From NCBI GenBank assembly GCA_011365025.1, contig RDOF01000048.1, positions 1 through 18,322 of the forward strand: a DNA stretch of 18,322 bases. Reading direction: 5' to 3'. The translations under genes and the position numbers were made by a program. Below, piece after piece: positions 1-7,226 of the stretch; within the stretch, counting starts at the first letter, position 1, and the number at the start of each line of letters is the position of its first letter. Origin of the DNA: Candidatus Thorarchaeota archaeon (GTDB lineage Archaea > Asgardarchaeota > Thorarchaeia > Thorarchaeales > Thorarchaeaceae). Under the pieces are notes generated by a model that made no database searches, was not told the origin of the DNA, and worked only from the letters and a program-made list of their open reading frames with translations.

Positions 1-295
1 CTTCTATCATGTCCACAATATGCTCGTGGTGAGGCGCATGACACTGCACCTGGCAAGCACCACAAGTCGTACAGGCGAAGATCGGATTAAGCATGGTTTC
101 GTCCCATTCAATCTGGCTGGTCAGTAGACCCCTTGCGAGCCAGATACGTCCAGATGCGAAGTATGACTCAAAACCGAAGTGCTCTCCAGAGGGACATGAG
201 GGAGTGTATTCGAGAAACTGATACTTGCATGTTCCGCACCGAATGCAGCTGTGCAACCATTCCTCGATTTTTGCACCTGGCGCCGAGTCGACCAT
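1..295 (-). CDS. Iron-sulfur oxidoreductase subunit (HdrC/GlcF-like), partial
   Basis: The first 98 codons are visible; the gene continues beyond the left edge. The translation shows two [4Fe-4S] ligand sets: Cys17, 20, 23 and 34 (motif CIRCGTC, then CP) and Cys75, 78, 81 and 85 (motif CTTCGACQVQC). This is the layout of the N-terminal dicluster domain in GlcF/HdrD-type (Fe-S)-binding proteins, which take electrons from an FAD-linked dehydrogenase. No signal peptide is seen, so it should be cytoplasmic. It lies 67 bases downstream of the flavoprotein gene on the same strand, which makes it that enzyme's likely electron acceptor. ATG at 295 was chosen because the in-frame codon five triplets upstream is TAG; a GGAGTGG ribosome site lies about nine bases before it. 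Whether CCG domains follow cannot be seen from here. Confidence 0.82.
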   Translation of the reverse strand, partial: MVDSAPGAKIEEWLHSCIRCGTCKYQFLEYTPSCPSGEHFGFESYFASGRIWLARGLLTSQIEWDETMLNPIFACTTCGACQVQCHAPHHEHIVDMIE

Positions 296-307
296 AGGAA
301 GCCACTC

Positions 308-346
308 CTATTCAAAGAACCTCAAAAACGTTGCTTCTGTTCCCAT
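308..346 (-). other. 12-codon mini-ORF in frame with the Fe-S gene, ended by TAG
   Basis: Between the flavoprotein and Fe-S genes, an ATG at 346 sits behind a strong ribosome site (GGTGGAGAAGG) and reads MGTEATFLRFFE before a TAG at 308-310. It is in the same frame as the Fe-S gene, and only four sense codons separate the TAG from that gene's ATG at 295. It may be a leader peptide that couples translation, or the original start of the Fe-S gene cut off by a nonsense mutation. TAG ends at least five other genes here, so general TAG readthrough is unlikely. Confidence 0.4.
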
Positions 347-362
347 TGCCTTCTCCACCAAT

Positions 363-1787
363 CTATAAACCCCAACGCCCCGGATTCATAATGCCATTCG
401 GATCAAGCGCATCACGCACTTTCCTGAATAGCATGACGAAACTCGGGTCGATTCTCTCTTGAAGTAGCTTTGCTGCCCATACAGGTGTCTTGTAGGGGAT
501 CGCCCCGTGATCGAGAGCCATCTCCAATAGTTCCAAGTTGCATTTCCTAATTCTATCCAGAGTTGCCTCATCTTTGGGAAATCTGAAAATGAACTTGAAC
601 TCACCGAAGTGCATACCCTTCATTGGCTTGAGAAAAGCAATGAGTTCAAATCCATGCCTTTCTACAATTTTCCGACCTTTCTCAAGCACTGTGCCCCAAT
701 GCCTTGGATGAATGTAGGTTCCAACCCATGTGAGACCGTCGTGTTCCGCTAGCACTTTGTACATCTCGGAGGGGAGATCTACAAAGGCATCCCATCTGTC
801 ACCCATTAGTCGGGTCAACGCATCCCATGGGATCAATGTCTGCCTTGGGTCAATCTTCCGTTCTTCCTCAATGATTGCTTCAATCACTGAGCTTTTCGCC
901 GAAACCTCCTCTTTTGTGTTGCCACTGACCGTCAAGAGAATCCCATAGTCAGGTTCACCCTCATAAAACTCAACAAAGCCCGTTACTCCATTAATCATCT
1001 TCACGACAGGTGTTGACACGCAAGCAGAATCATCAAGAACCTGAGTTCTTGTCACCCTTGTGAGAATCCGCGTCGTGGCTATTTCTCCGAAGGTCACTAA
1101 GGCAAAATGCCTGTTGTACTTCATCCTAGGCCAAAGCTGAAGCGCAATCTTCGTGACAATCCCTGACATCCCTTGCCAACCTGCAAACAAACCCACAAAA
1201 TCTGGTAGTGGATATCTCGAAAACCAATTCCCTTCCCCGACTGCACCTGTTCCCACACGAACCACCTCTCCTGTTGGCAGAACAGCCTCAAGACCGTTGA
1301 TGAAATCGGCCATAGCACCAACCTTGGTGGACAAGTCACAGAGGCCTTCAAGCAGGGCATTGGCTAAAACCGAAGTGTATGGAGGGGCTAATGGGTAAGT
1401 GTATCTTAGATTGGGATGATTCTGGTCCAAGTGCTTTCTAAGATGGCCAAAGGTCACTCCGGGTTCCACAAGAACATACATAGCATCCTCGTCAACTTCT
1501 AGTATTCGATTCATGCTCTTCAGGTCAACAATCACTGCGCCGCTGACTTGTGGTATTGTCAAGCCGCCAACGTTTTGCCCAGTGACAAAAGGCACAAGGG
1601 GAGTCTTTGTTTCATTTGCAGCAAGCACAATCTCTCGGATTTCATCCACCGTTCTTGGCATAACAACCATCAAGGGAGTATTAGAAGGGTTCTCAGTCAT
1701 ATCAGAGGCGTATACGTGTTGCTCAGCCAAGCCATCAGAAACTCTGTCTTCTCCAACAATCTGAATCAATCGCGTTTTCATGTCCAT
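363..1787 (-). CDS. FAD-binding oxidoreductase, vanillyl-alcohol oxidase/p-cresol dehydrogenase type
   Basis: A 474-residue flavoprotein. Residues about 37-220 form a PCMH-type FAD-binding domain: PFVTGQNVGG (66-75) is the pyrophosphate loop, followed by IVDLKSMNRILEVD, ALVEPGVTF-like VLVEPGVTF, and GMSGIVTKIALQLWP. The rest is a substrate domain ending in LDPNGIMNPGRWG, a typical closing motif of FAD-linked oxidases. The loop and the following segment resemble p-cresol methylhydroxylase and vanillyl-alcohol oxidase more than lactate or glycolate dehydrogenases. Members oxidise para-substituted phenols or other alcohols; the substrate here is unknown, and I cannot tell whether the flavin is covalent. 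The start ATG at 1787 follows GGGGG, which overlaps the stop region of the SCP2-like gene four bases upstream. The Fe-S gene downstream probably accepts its electrons. No signal peptide, so cytoplasmic. Confidence 0.88.
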   Translation of the reverse strand: MDMKTRLIQIVGEDRVSDGLAEQHVYASDMTENPSNTPLMVVMPRTVDEIREIVLAANETKTPLVPFVTGQNVGGLTIPQVSGAVIVDLKSMNRILEVDEDAMYVLVEPGVTFGHLRKHLDQNHPNLRYTYPLAPPYTSVLANALLEGLCDLSTKVGAMADFINGLEAVLPTGEVVRVGTGAVGEGNWFSRYPLPDFVGLFAGWQGMSGIVTKIALQLWPRMKYNRHFALVTFGEIATTRILTRVTRTQVLDDSACVSTPVVKMINGVTGFVEFYEGEPDYGILLTVSGNTKEEVSAKSSVIEAIIEEERKIDPRQTLIPWDALTRLMGDRWDAFVDLPSEMYKVLAEHDGLTWVGTYIHPRHWGTVLEKGRKIVERHGFELIAFLKPMKGMHFGEFKFIFRFPKDEATLDRIRKCNLELLEMALDHGAIPYKTPVWAAKLLQERIDPSFVMLFRKVRDALDPNGIMNPGRWGL

Positions 1788-1791
1788 TCTG

Positions 1792-2151
1792 CTACCCCCT
1801 TAGCCCTCCCATCATCAGCCTGTAGAATCGCAACGCGGCAATTGGATGCCTTATCAATCCACTCAGTTTGAGCCTACCTTGGAGTATTCCACGCACCGGA
1901 GATAGCCGACCTCCGGCCAGAAGCACAATGGTGCTAAGCGTGGTTACGAGTCTGAGGGTTGGACTATCAATCAAACCTCGCTCAATGCGAATGCCATTTG
2001 AGAAATGAAGTGTGACTGGATAATAATCTGTATCGAGTACAACAGACATGTTCCATCTGAGGACCTCGCTTCGGCGCCTCTCATCATCGAGTTCTCGCTC
2101 AAGCAAGATAGCCAGTATGTTTCCAATGAAATCTCGTGGTTCATTGAGCAT
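1792..2151 (-). CDS. SCP2-type sterol/lipid carrier-like protein
   Basis: A 119-residue soluble protein. The segment VTLHFSNGIRIERGL is followed by a predicted helix with LLAGGRLSPVRGILQGRLKLSG and a last helix LIRHPIAALRFYRLM. This order of beta-hairpin, the G-x-L-x-P turn, the G-R-L-K-x-x-G strand and a terminal helix fits the SCP2 sterol-transfer fold, which holds hydrophobic ligands. The frame is open to 2226, but ATG at 2151 is preferred: GAGAAGG lies eight bases before it, a TATA-like box (2203-2210) sits inside the longer frame, and the longer version would nearly abut the divergent gene. It is first in an operon with the flavoprotein four bases downstream, suggesting that it presents a hydrophobic substrate to that enzyme. 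That role is inferred. Confidence 0.68.
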   Translation of the reverse strand: MLNEPRDFIGNILAILLERELDDERRRSEVLRWNMSVVLDTDYYPVTLHFSNGIRIERGLIDSPTLRLVTTLSTIVLLAGGRLSPVRGILQGRLKLSGLIRHPIAALRFYRLMMGGLRG

Positions 2152-2202
2152 TGGGAAACCTTCTCTGTGATTATGGACTTGCCATCCCATGCAGAACAGT
2201 GA

Positions 2203-2210
2203 GATAAATG
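2203..2210 (-). promoter_or_regulatory. TATA-like box for the SCP2-flavoprotein-Fe-S operon
   Basis: Read on the minus strand this is CATTTATC. A start site about 26 bases downstream would fall near 2180, leaving a leader of about 29 bases that contains the GAGAAGG ribosome site before ATG 2151. The 146 bases between the two divergent start codons also hold the start region of the molybdopterin enzyme, for which I see no clear TATA box. Confidence 0.4.
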
Positions 2211-2297
2211 CGACGTGTAGAATCATCAGAGGACCTACACCACTCTCAAATCAATCACAAGAGTTATTGATTGGATGCCATAGAGAGAAGAAGAAAG

Positions 2298-4670
2298 ATG
2301 GTTCTCGAAACGCATTTCTCGGCGTGCGCACTCAATTGCCCTGACATATGCGCATACGTCATAGAAGTTGAGGATGGCAAGATAACAAGACTCAGAGGAG
2401 ACCCTAACCACCCGTACACGCTCGGGAGATGCTGTCCAAAGGGGTATGCCCATGTCATCAGAACCTATTCAGAAGACCGGCTTCTGTCTCCTATGAGAAA
2501 AGGCCCTAACGGCACCTTCCAACAAATATCTTGGGGGGAAGCCTTTGAAGAGATTGCCACCAGGATGAGTAGGGCTCGCGAGGATTATGGGCCGCAATCA
2601 GTTGGCATCTATTCGGGCTCCGGTAATGATGGAATGGCGCCTCGATATGCTGCTCGGTTCTCCAACGCCTTTGGGTGCAGAATGATCCCTGGAATTGTTG
2701 AAATTTGCTTTGAAGGCGCATATGCTGGGGCAAGATTCAATGTAGGGTCATTTCCTCCGCACGAGCTTAGCGATTGGGCAAACTCGAAATGTATTGTCAT
2801 CTGGGGCACAAACAAGTTCGAGTCCAGTATTCACTCGAAAAGGATCATTCGAGAAGCGATAGACAATGGTGCCAAGCTAATCGTGATTGACCCGCGAAAG
2901 ACACCCCATGCAAAGATGGCAGATATATACACAACAGTCAGGCCCGGAACTGATGGAGCACTTGCCTTAGGAATAGCCAATGAAATAATTCGAAGAGGCC
3001 TTCACAACAGGGAGTTCATAGCAAATCATGTTGTGGGATTTGAGCAGTATAAGAAACGAGTCATGGAATATGATAGGCAAACCGTGAGCAAGATAACTTG
3101 GGTGGACTCCAACGCAATAGAGAAGATAGCCTATACTTTTGCCAACCATGGTCCGGCTCTGATCACAACTGCGCCAGCGGGAATGAATCACTACACAAAC
3201 GGAACGTGGGCAGCTCGTGCAGTCCACAGCCTATTAGCAATCTGCGGATATCTTGGCGTGTCGGGTGGAGGATTTCAGTACCTATCTTCAGACAACAGCC
3301 CCTTTAACGGCGACGCCATTACCCTGCCTCATTTGCTACCCGAATCTATCAGACCTGTGGTTCCTTCCGGGACCTACATTCCCGAGTATGTTCTAAGCCG
3401 GGAGGAGAGCCCTCTCAAGGTACTTGCCATTCAGGCGGCAAATCCAATGACACAGTGGCCCAACACAAATAAGACAAGGCAGGCTTTGGAGAGAATTCCA
3501 TTCAAGATTTGCATTGATTTGGAGATGACCGAAACGGCAGCACTCTGTGACATTGTGTTACCGGCAACTCTAATCTTCGAGCATCACAACATTGTTCACA
3601 GTGAGCTCCATCGCATCGTACAATATGCACCCAAAATCATTGAACCGGTTGGCGAATCCATGAGTGAGCTGTATATCTGGAAAGGTATTGCTGAACGACT
3701 CGGAATAGGGGAGTACTTCCAAATTGATGAGCTTGATGCAATTCGCCTTGCGCTCGAAAGCAGAGATTGCGAAGAGATAACACTGGAGGAGTTGATGAAG
3801 CATCCCGAGGGTATTCGGACATTAGCACCCTCAATACCATTCTCGGATGGGAAATTCGGAACCCCCTCCGGGAAGATAGAGCTATACTCCAAGCAGCTTG
3901 AGGAGATGAGCTGCGATCCATTGCCGTTCTTCGAAGAACCAAATGAGAGCCCGATTTCAACTCCGGAAATTTTTGGCGAGTACCCTCTCATAATGATAAC
4001 AGGAAGACTCCGCGAGAGGCTTCATTCACAGTATACGACTGCTAAGGTTGGAGGGAGCGTTAAGAGCTTCGCACACTGCACCACGTGCCAGAAATGCATC
4101 AAGGAGTGTCCTGACGAGGCAATCTCACTGGAGCCGCCCAGCCCTGACTTGATTAGAAGGACGATGAGCGAAGAATCCGGTAACGCTTCAATGAGAGAGG
4201 AATTGAGTCACTTGCTTGCAACTCTTGCTCTGCATTTACCTCAGAAACCTCTGAAGATACCTAGGGAATTGACAGGCTTACTAGTACCCGTCTGGGATGA
4301 TACAAGATGCATAGGATGTAGAGAATGCGAATTGGACGTATGCCCATACGAAGTCGTGACTGCAACTCTCCAAATGCATGGCTTTGGATATATGCAATCA
4401 AAACAGGCCTATGTAAAACTGAATTCCGCCACAGCCGCTCGTTTTGGCTTGGAAGAGGGAGACATAGTGACTGTTGAAGCAGAGAGAGGGAAAGTCGCAG
4501 GTGTTGAACTCAGACTCGATGATGACTTAGACCATCGAATCATTTGGGCATCAGATGGATGGTGGAATTATGCAGGAAACTTCAACCTGCTTACCGACGA
4601 CAAACACACGGCTTTTGGTCACACACCCGGGTTCAATTCGCTTCTGGTCAAGGTCTACAGAAGTCAATGA
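2298..4670 (+). CDS. Molybdopterin oxidoreductase (DMSO reductase family) with internal ferredoxin domain
   Basis: A 790-residue cytoplasmic Mo/W-bis-MGD enzyme with no Tat signal. Numbered from ATG 2298, Cys10, 14 and 18 and Cys46 (in CPKG) bind the N-terminal [4Fe-4S] cluster. SWGEAFEEIA, WGTNKFESS and VIDPRKTPHAK are cofactor-domain signatures. Cys137, in VEICFEG, is the likely metal ligand. The C-terminal MGD-binding domain starts at MITGR (566-570) and HSQY, then is interrupted at about 582-700 by a module with Cys594, 597, 600, 604 and Cys671, 674, 677, 682, a 2[4Fe-4S] ferredoxin pattern. It resumes at AYVKLNSATAARFGLEEGD. The reaction is unknown; relatives include polysulfide reductases, formate dehydrogenases and hydroxylating dehydrogenases. 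An in-frame TTG at 2271 would add nine residues, but ATG 2298 has a purine-rich GAGAGAAG at good spacing and gives a normal distance to the first cysteine. It is divergent from the flavoprotein operon. Confidence 0.9.
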   Translation: MVLETHFSACALNCPDICAYVIEVEDGKITRLRGDPNHPYTLGRCCPKGYAHVIRTYSEDRLLSPMRKGPNGTFQQISWGEAFEEIATRMSRAREDYGPQSVGIYSGSGNDGMAPRYAARFSNAFGCRMIPGIVEICFEGAYAGARFNVGSFPPHELSDWANSKCIVIWGTNKFESSIHSKRIIREAIDNGAKLIVIDPRKTPHAKMADIYTTVRPGTDGALALGIANEIIRRGLHNREFIANHVVGFEQYKKRVMEYDRQTVSKITWVDSNAIEKIAYTFANHGPALITTAPAGMNHYTNGTWAARAVHSLLAICGYLGVSGGGFQYLSSDNSPFNGDAITLPHLLPESIRPVVPSGTYIPEYVLSREESPLKVLAIQAANPMTQWPNTNKTRQALERIPFKICIDLEMTETAALCDIVLPATLIFEHHNIVHSELHRIVQYAPKIIEPVGESMSELYIWKGIAERLGIGEYFQIDELDAIRLALESRDCEEITLEELMKHPEGIRTLAPSIPFSDGKFGTPSGKIELYSKQLEEMSCDPLPFFEEPNESPISTPEIFGEYPLIMITGRLRERLHSQYTTAKVGGSVKSFAHCTTCQKCIKECPDEAISLEPPSPDLIRRTMSEESGNASMREELSHLLATLALHLPQKPLKIPRELTGLLVPVWDDTRCIGCRECELDVCPYEVVTATLQMHGFGYMQSKQAYVKLNSATAARFGLEEGDIVTVEAERGKVAGVELRLDDDLDHRIIWASDGWWNYAGNFNLLTDDKHTAFGHTPGFNSLLVKVYRSQ

Positions 4671-4678
4671 GTGATTGC

Positions 4679-5161
4679 TCATTCTAATGAAACCCAGGTA
4701 CCAGTCGCTTGTCTGACAGACACAATTTGCCCAAGATGGTAGCTATTGTGTTGAAGAACGACGAGCAGGCCTTCAGCGACAGGCGCCTTCCATTCAGGAA
4801 TGATTCTTGCGAAGTCGCCAGATTCGATGATTTTCTCCATTTCTTCAAGTCCGGAATAGAATTGCTTCACAAGTTTCTCCCAATCTGAGTCACTTAGAAG
4901 CTCCTTGTTTGAGGGCCAGTTTCTAGCATGAACCTCTTTCCAATCAACATCTTTTCCGTTGATTGCGTCAATTGTAACGTCTTGCCAGACGACAATATGA
5001 TGAAGAAGTTCCCAAATGGAATGCGAGTTGTCCCCCAACTTCTTCTTTGCTGTATTCGAGTCAAGCCCGGAGATTGCTCTTTCAGGAGATACATGGGTCT
5101 GCTTCCCGTATAAGCCAGCCTTCATAATCTTCGTTAGGATCTCTTTCAAGTTGATTCTCAC
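4679..5161 (-). CDS. DinB-fold (DinB/YfiT-like) metal-binding protein
   Basis: A 160-residue all-helical protein. SIWELLHHIVVWQ (48-60) and VLQHNSYHLGQIVSVR (135-150) are the two signature helices of the DinB_2 superfamily. His55 (or 54), His138 and His142 would form the three-histidine metal site. Members are often thiol-dependent transferases or stress-induced proteins of unknown function, and no substrate can be assigned here. The start is GTG at 5161, with GTGAAG just upstream; an overlapping ATG two bases upstream is out of frame and meets a stop at once. The gene converges on the molybdopterin enzyme with eight bases between stops and is divergent from the acetyltransferase. Confidence 0.8.
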   Translation of the reverse strand: MRINLKEILTKIMKAGLYGKQTHVSPERAISGLDSNTAKKKLGDNSHSIWELLHHIVVWQDVTIDAINGKDVDWKEVHARNWPSNKELLSDSDWEKLVKQFYSGLEEMEKIIESGDFARIIPEWKAPVAEGLLVVLQHNSYHLGQIVSVRQATGTWVSLE

Positions 5162-5183
5162 ATCACTTCACTGGACTGCCACC

Positions 5184-5213
5184 CTGTAGGGATTTCCAAA
5201 ATGCTGCAGGGAT
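5184..5213. repeat. Direct repeat CTGYAGGGAT, period 20, in a divergent intergenic region
   Basis: CTGTAGGGAT at 5184-5193 and CTGCAGGGAT at 5204-5213 match at nine of ten positions. They are spaced 20 bases apart, two helical turns. They lie in the 87-base gap between the divergent DinB-like and GNAT genes, so they could be an operator for either. No regulator is known. Confidence 0.35.
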
Positions 5214-5248
5214 AGTCTTTTCACATAACCAAATCCGACATAAATCTG

Positions 5249-6046
5249 GTGACACTGTTGATTTCGCCACTCAATGACAAGAACTACGATGCGGTCTATG
5301 ACATCATCAGCAAGGACCCTCTGTCCAACATCACCCTTATTGCAGACATAACCCAGTTACGCGACGCTTGCGATGTCCGTGTTCTTATGACCGGTTCCAA
5401 GGTCTCTGCTGTCTTTTCTATGTATAGAGACCTCGATTTCGTCGCCACGGCATTCTGGAGCGAAGACACAACCTCACTTGCCAAGATTGTTCGGGACTTC
5501 AAAGATGAACTCTCCGGAAAGGAGTTCGTTTCCATCTGCACACACGAACAATTGCAGCAGCTTGAAGGAATCTGCGACAGAGTGCTGCCTCTTAGAGAGA
5601 GGCAGATGGTGGCAGATAAATCAACGAAACTAGTTGCAGAATCGGAAATTATTCCGGAGAGACTGACGAAGAAGGACATAGATAGTCTTCGGAAGCTCTA
5701 TGCTATGAGTGGAACGCCTGCATGGACGCCAAGCGCACTGGATCTTGGTCCATTCTACGGCATAAAGGATGTTGACAGTGAAGTCATTAGCGTTGCCGGA
5801 GTGCATTATGTGACTCCATGCTGTGCAGAGATGGGAAACGTCGCCACGCGTCCAGAGCATAGGCGTAAGGGGTATGCGGCCGCTTGCGTGAAATCCGTCG
5901 TGCATGAGCTACTGAAAATCACTCCGGGCGTTTTACTTCACTTCTTCGAAGAGAATCAGGGTGCTCAGAAACTATATGAGTCAATGGGATTCGAATATTC
6001 CAAGGTCGACCCTGTCTACTTCGTCAAGGCGGTTCTCAGAGAATAA
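5249..6046 (+). CDS. GNAT-family N-acetyltransferase
   Basis: A 265-residue protein with two parts. Residues 1-125 or so are an alpha/beta region of no certain family. Residues about 130-260 form a GNAT domain, with EMGNVATRPEHRRKGYAA holding the acetyl-CoA pyrophosphate loop RRKGYA (205-210), then VLLHFFEENQGAQKLYESMGF, the typical final strand-helix with Asn, Tyr and GF. The pattern resembles the FR47-like group. It would transfer an acetyl group from acetyl-CoA to an unknown amine. The start is GTG at 5249, the first in-frame start; no good ribosome site precedes it, so the transcript may be leaderless. The stop is 84 bases before the aminopeptidase pair, which has its own promoter-like box. 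Confidence 0.85.
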   Translation: MTLLISPLNDKNYDAVYDIISKDPLSNITLIADITQLRDACDVRVLMTGSKVSAVFSMYRDLDFVATAFWSEDTTSLAKIVRDFKDELSGKEFVSICTHEQLQQLEGICDRVLPLRERQMVADKSTKLVAESEIIPERLTKKDIDSLRKLYAMSGTPAWTPSALDLGPFYGIKDVDSEVISVAGVHYVTPCCAEMGNVATRPEHRRKGYAAACVKSVVHELLKITPGVLLHFFEENQGAQKLYESMGFEYSKVDPVYFVKAVLRE

Positions 6047-6083
6047 CTGGCCGTAGAAGTGGCAGTGCGGCGCTATCCGCAAC

Positions 6084-6089
6084 CTATAT
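6084..6089 (+). promoter_or_regulatory. TATA-like box for the aminopeptidase pair, flanked by TTGCGG repeats
   Basis: CTATAT lies about 26 bases before a predicted start site near 6113, leaving a leader of about 18 bases with GGTAGGTGA before the TTG start at 6131. TGCGG (6066-6070) and CCGCA (6077-6081) can form a five-pair hairpin, and CCGCAA (6077-6082) with TTGCGG (6109-6114) brackets the box and the predicted start site. This arrangement could be an operator. Confidence 0.38.
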
Positions 6090-6130
6090 GATGACGACTC
6101 CTTCGAGATTGCGGTAGGTGAATTAGCGCA

Positions 6131-7195
6131 TTGGACCCAAGAATCAAGGAGCATGCGAAGATACTAGTTGAATGGAGCACTGAGGTGAAGCCCGGAGACA
6201 TGGTTACCATTGTCACGTCTCCAGCAGGATACGATTTGGCCTATGCGACTGTAACAGAAGTAGCCAAAGCTGGCGCAAGACCCATTATTGTCATGGCTAG
6301 TGATGATACACAGCGCGCCTTCTATGACGGGGCAAACGAGGACACCCTTGGACTTGCTCCGAATCATTTGGAGGCACTGGTTGACAAAACTGACGTCTAC
6401 ATTGCAATCAGGTCTCCTTTAAACACCAAGGCACTGGCAGGAGTTGATTCCAAGCGGCAGATGATTGAGTCCAAAACAATGCAGGATATTCAAGCTAAGA
6501 GGCTCAGCAAACGCTGGTCCTTAACAGTCCATCCCTGCCTAAGTCTTGCTCAGCAAGCAAACATGAGTTTGGAGGAATACCAAGATTTCGTTTATGAAGC
6601 CACTCTAATAGACTGGAAAGAAGAGAGCAAGCTTCTTCATGAGATAAAGGCACATCTTGAGAATCACAACGATATCAGATATGTGGGTCCTGAAACTGAC
6701 CTCCATGCTTCTACCGAGGGACGCATCTGGATTGCTTCAGATGGAAAGCACAATATGCCATCAGGAGAGGTATTCACTGCACCGGTGGAAACATCTGTTG
6801 AGGGGAGAATCTACTTTGATGTGCCATTCCTGCAACTAGGCAAAGTCATTGAAGGCGTTAGGCTTACCTTTGAGAAGGGAGAGGTTGTGGACTTCTCTGC
6901 TGAGAAGGAAGAAGCAACTCTGAAGCAGATTATTGAGATTGATGAGGGGGCACGCAGACTTGGAGAGATGGCAATCGGCACGAACCGAGGAATCAAGCAG
7001 TATACCTTGAACATGCTCTTTGATGAGAAAATAGGTGATACGGTTCATTGTGCCCTTGGTAGAGCATACAAGGACTGCAACGGAATTAATGAGAGTGCGA
7101 TTCACGTAGACATGATTAAGACAATGAAAGAGGGAGAGATCACTGCTGGAGATGAAGTAATTTATTCGAAAGGAAAATACTTCTGGGAGGAATAG
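6131..7195 (+). CDS. M29-family metallo-aminopeptidase, copy 1
   Basis: A 354-residue aminopeptidase of the thermophilic AmpT/AmpS (M29) family, which removes N-terminal residues from peptides in the cytoplasm using two metal ions. Candidate metal ligands and catalytic residues are all present: Glu213 in SGEVFTAP, Glu279 in LGEMAIGTN, His306 in HCALG, and His325/Asp327 in AIHVDMI. The N-terminal half is an alpha/beta domain. The start is TTG at 6131 with GGTAGGTGA upstream; it gives MDPRIKEHAKILVE, which matches the start of the downstream copy and yields exactly the same length. It is followed after 31 bases by a paralogue, probably on one transcript. Full family length, no signal peptide, stop codon TAG. 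Confidence 0.92.
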   Translation: MDPRIKEHAKILVEWSTEVKPGDMVTIVTSPAGYDLAYATVTEVAKAGARPIIVMASDDTQRAFYDGANEDTLGLAPNHLEALVDKTDVYIAIRSPLNTKALAGVDSKRQMIESKTMQDIQAKRLSKRWSLTVHPCLSLAQQANMSLEEYQDFVYEATLIDWKEESKLLHEIKAHLENHNDIRYVGPETDLHASTEGRIWIASDGKHNMPSGEVFTAPVETSVEGRIYFDVPFLQLGKVIEGVRLTFEKGEVVDFSAEKEEATLKQIIEIDEGARRLGEMAIGTNRGIKQYTLNMLFDEKIGDTVHCALGRAYKDCNGINESAIHVDMIKTMKEGEITAGDEVIYSKGKYFWEE

Positions 7196-7226
7196 CGAAT
7201 AATGCGCTATGGAGGAGAGAGATGAA

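Noticed and set aside
121..315. 64-codon minus-strand frame
   Set aside because: It overlaps the Fe-S subunit in another frame; the Fe-S frame has eight properly spaced cysteines and this one has no recognisable motif.
1548..1871. 107-codon plus-strand frame
   Set aside because: It lies opposite the flavoprotein and SCP2-like genes, both well supported, and has no motif or start signal of its own.
1792..2226. Longer 144-residue version of the SCP2-like protein
   Set aside because: Its extra 25 residues do not fit the family, lack a ribosome site and contain the likely TATA box; ATG 2151 fits better.
3596..3991. 131-codon minus-strand frame
   Set aside because: It is antisense to the molybdopterin enzyme, with Ser-rich low-complexity translation typical of a shadow frame.
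4628..4642. GGTTCAATTC-like tRNA T-loop string
   Set aside because: It is inside the 3' end of the molybdopterin gene and no acceptor or anticodon stems can be built around it.
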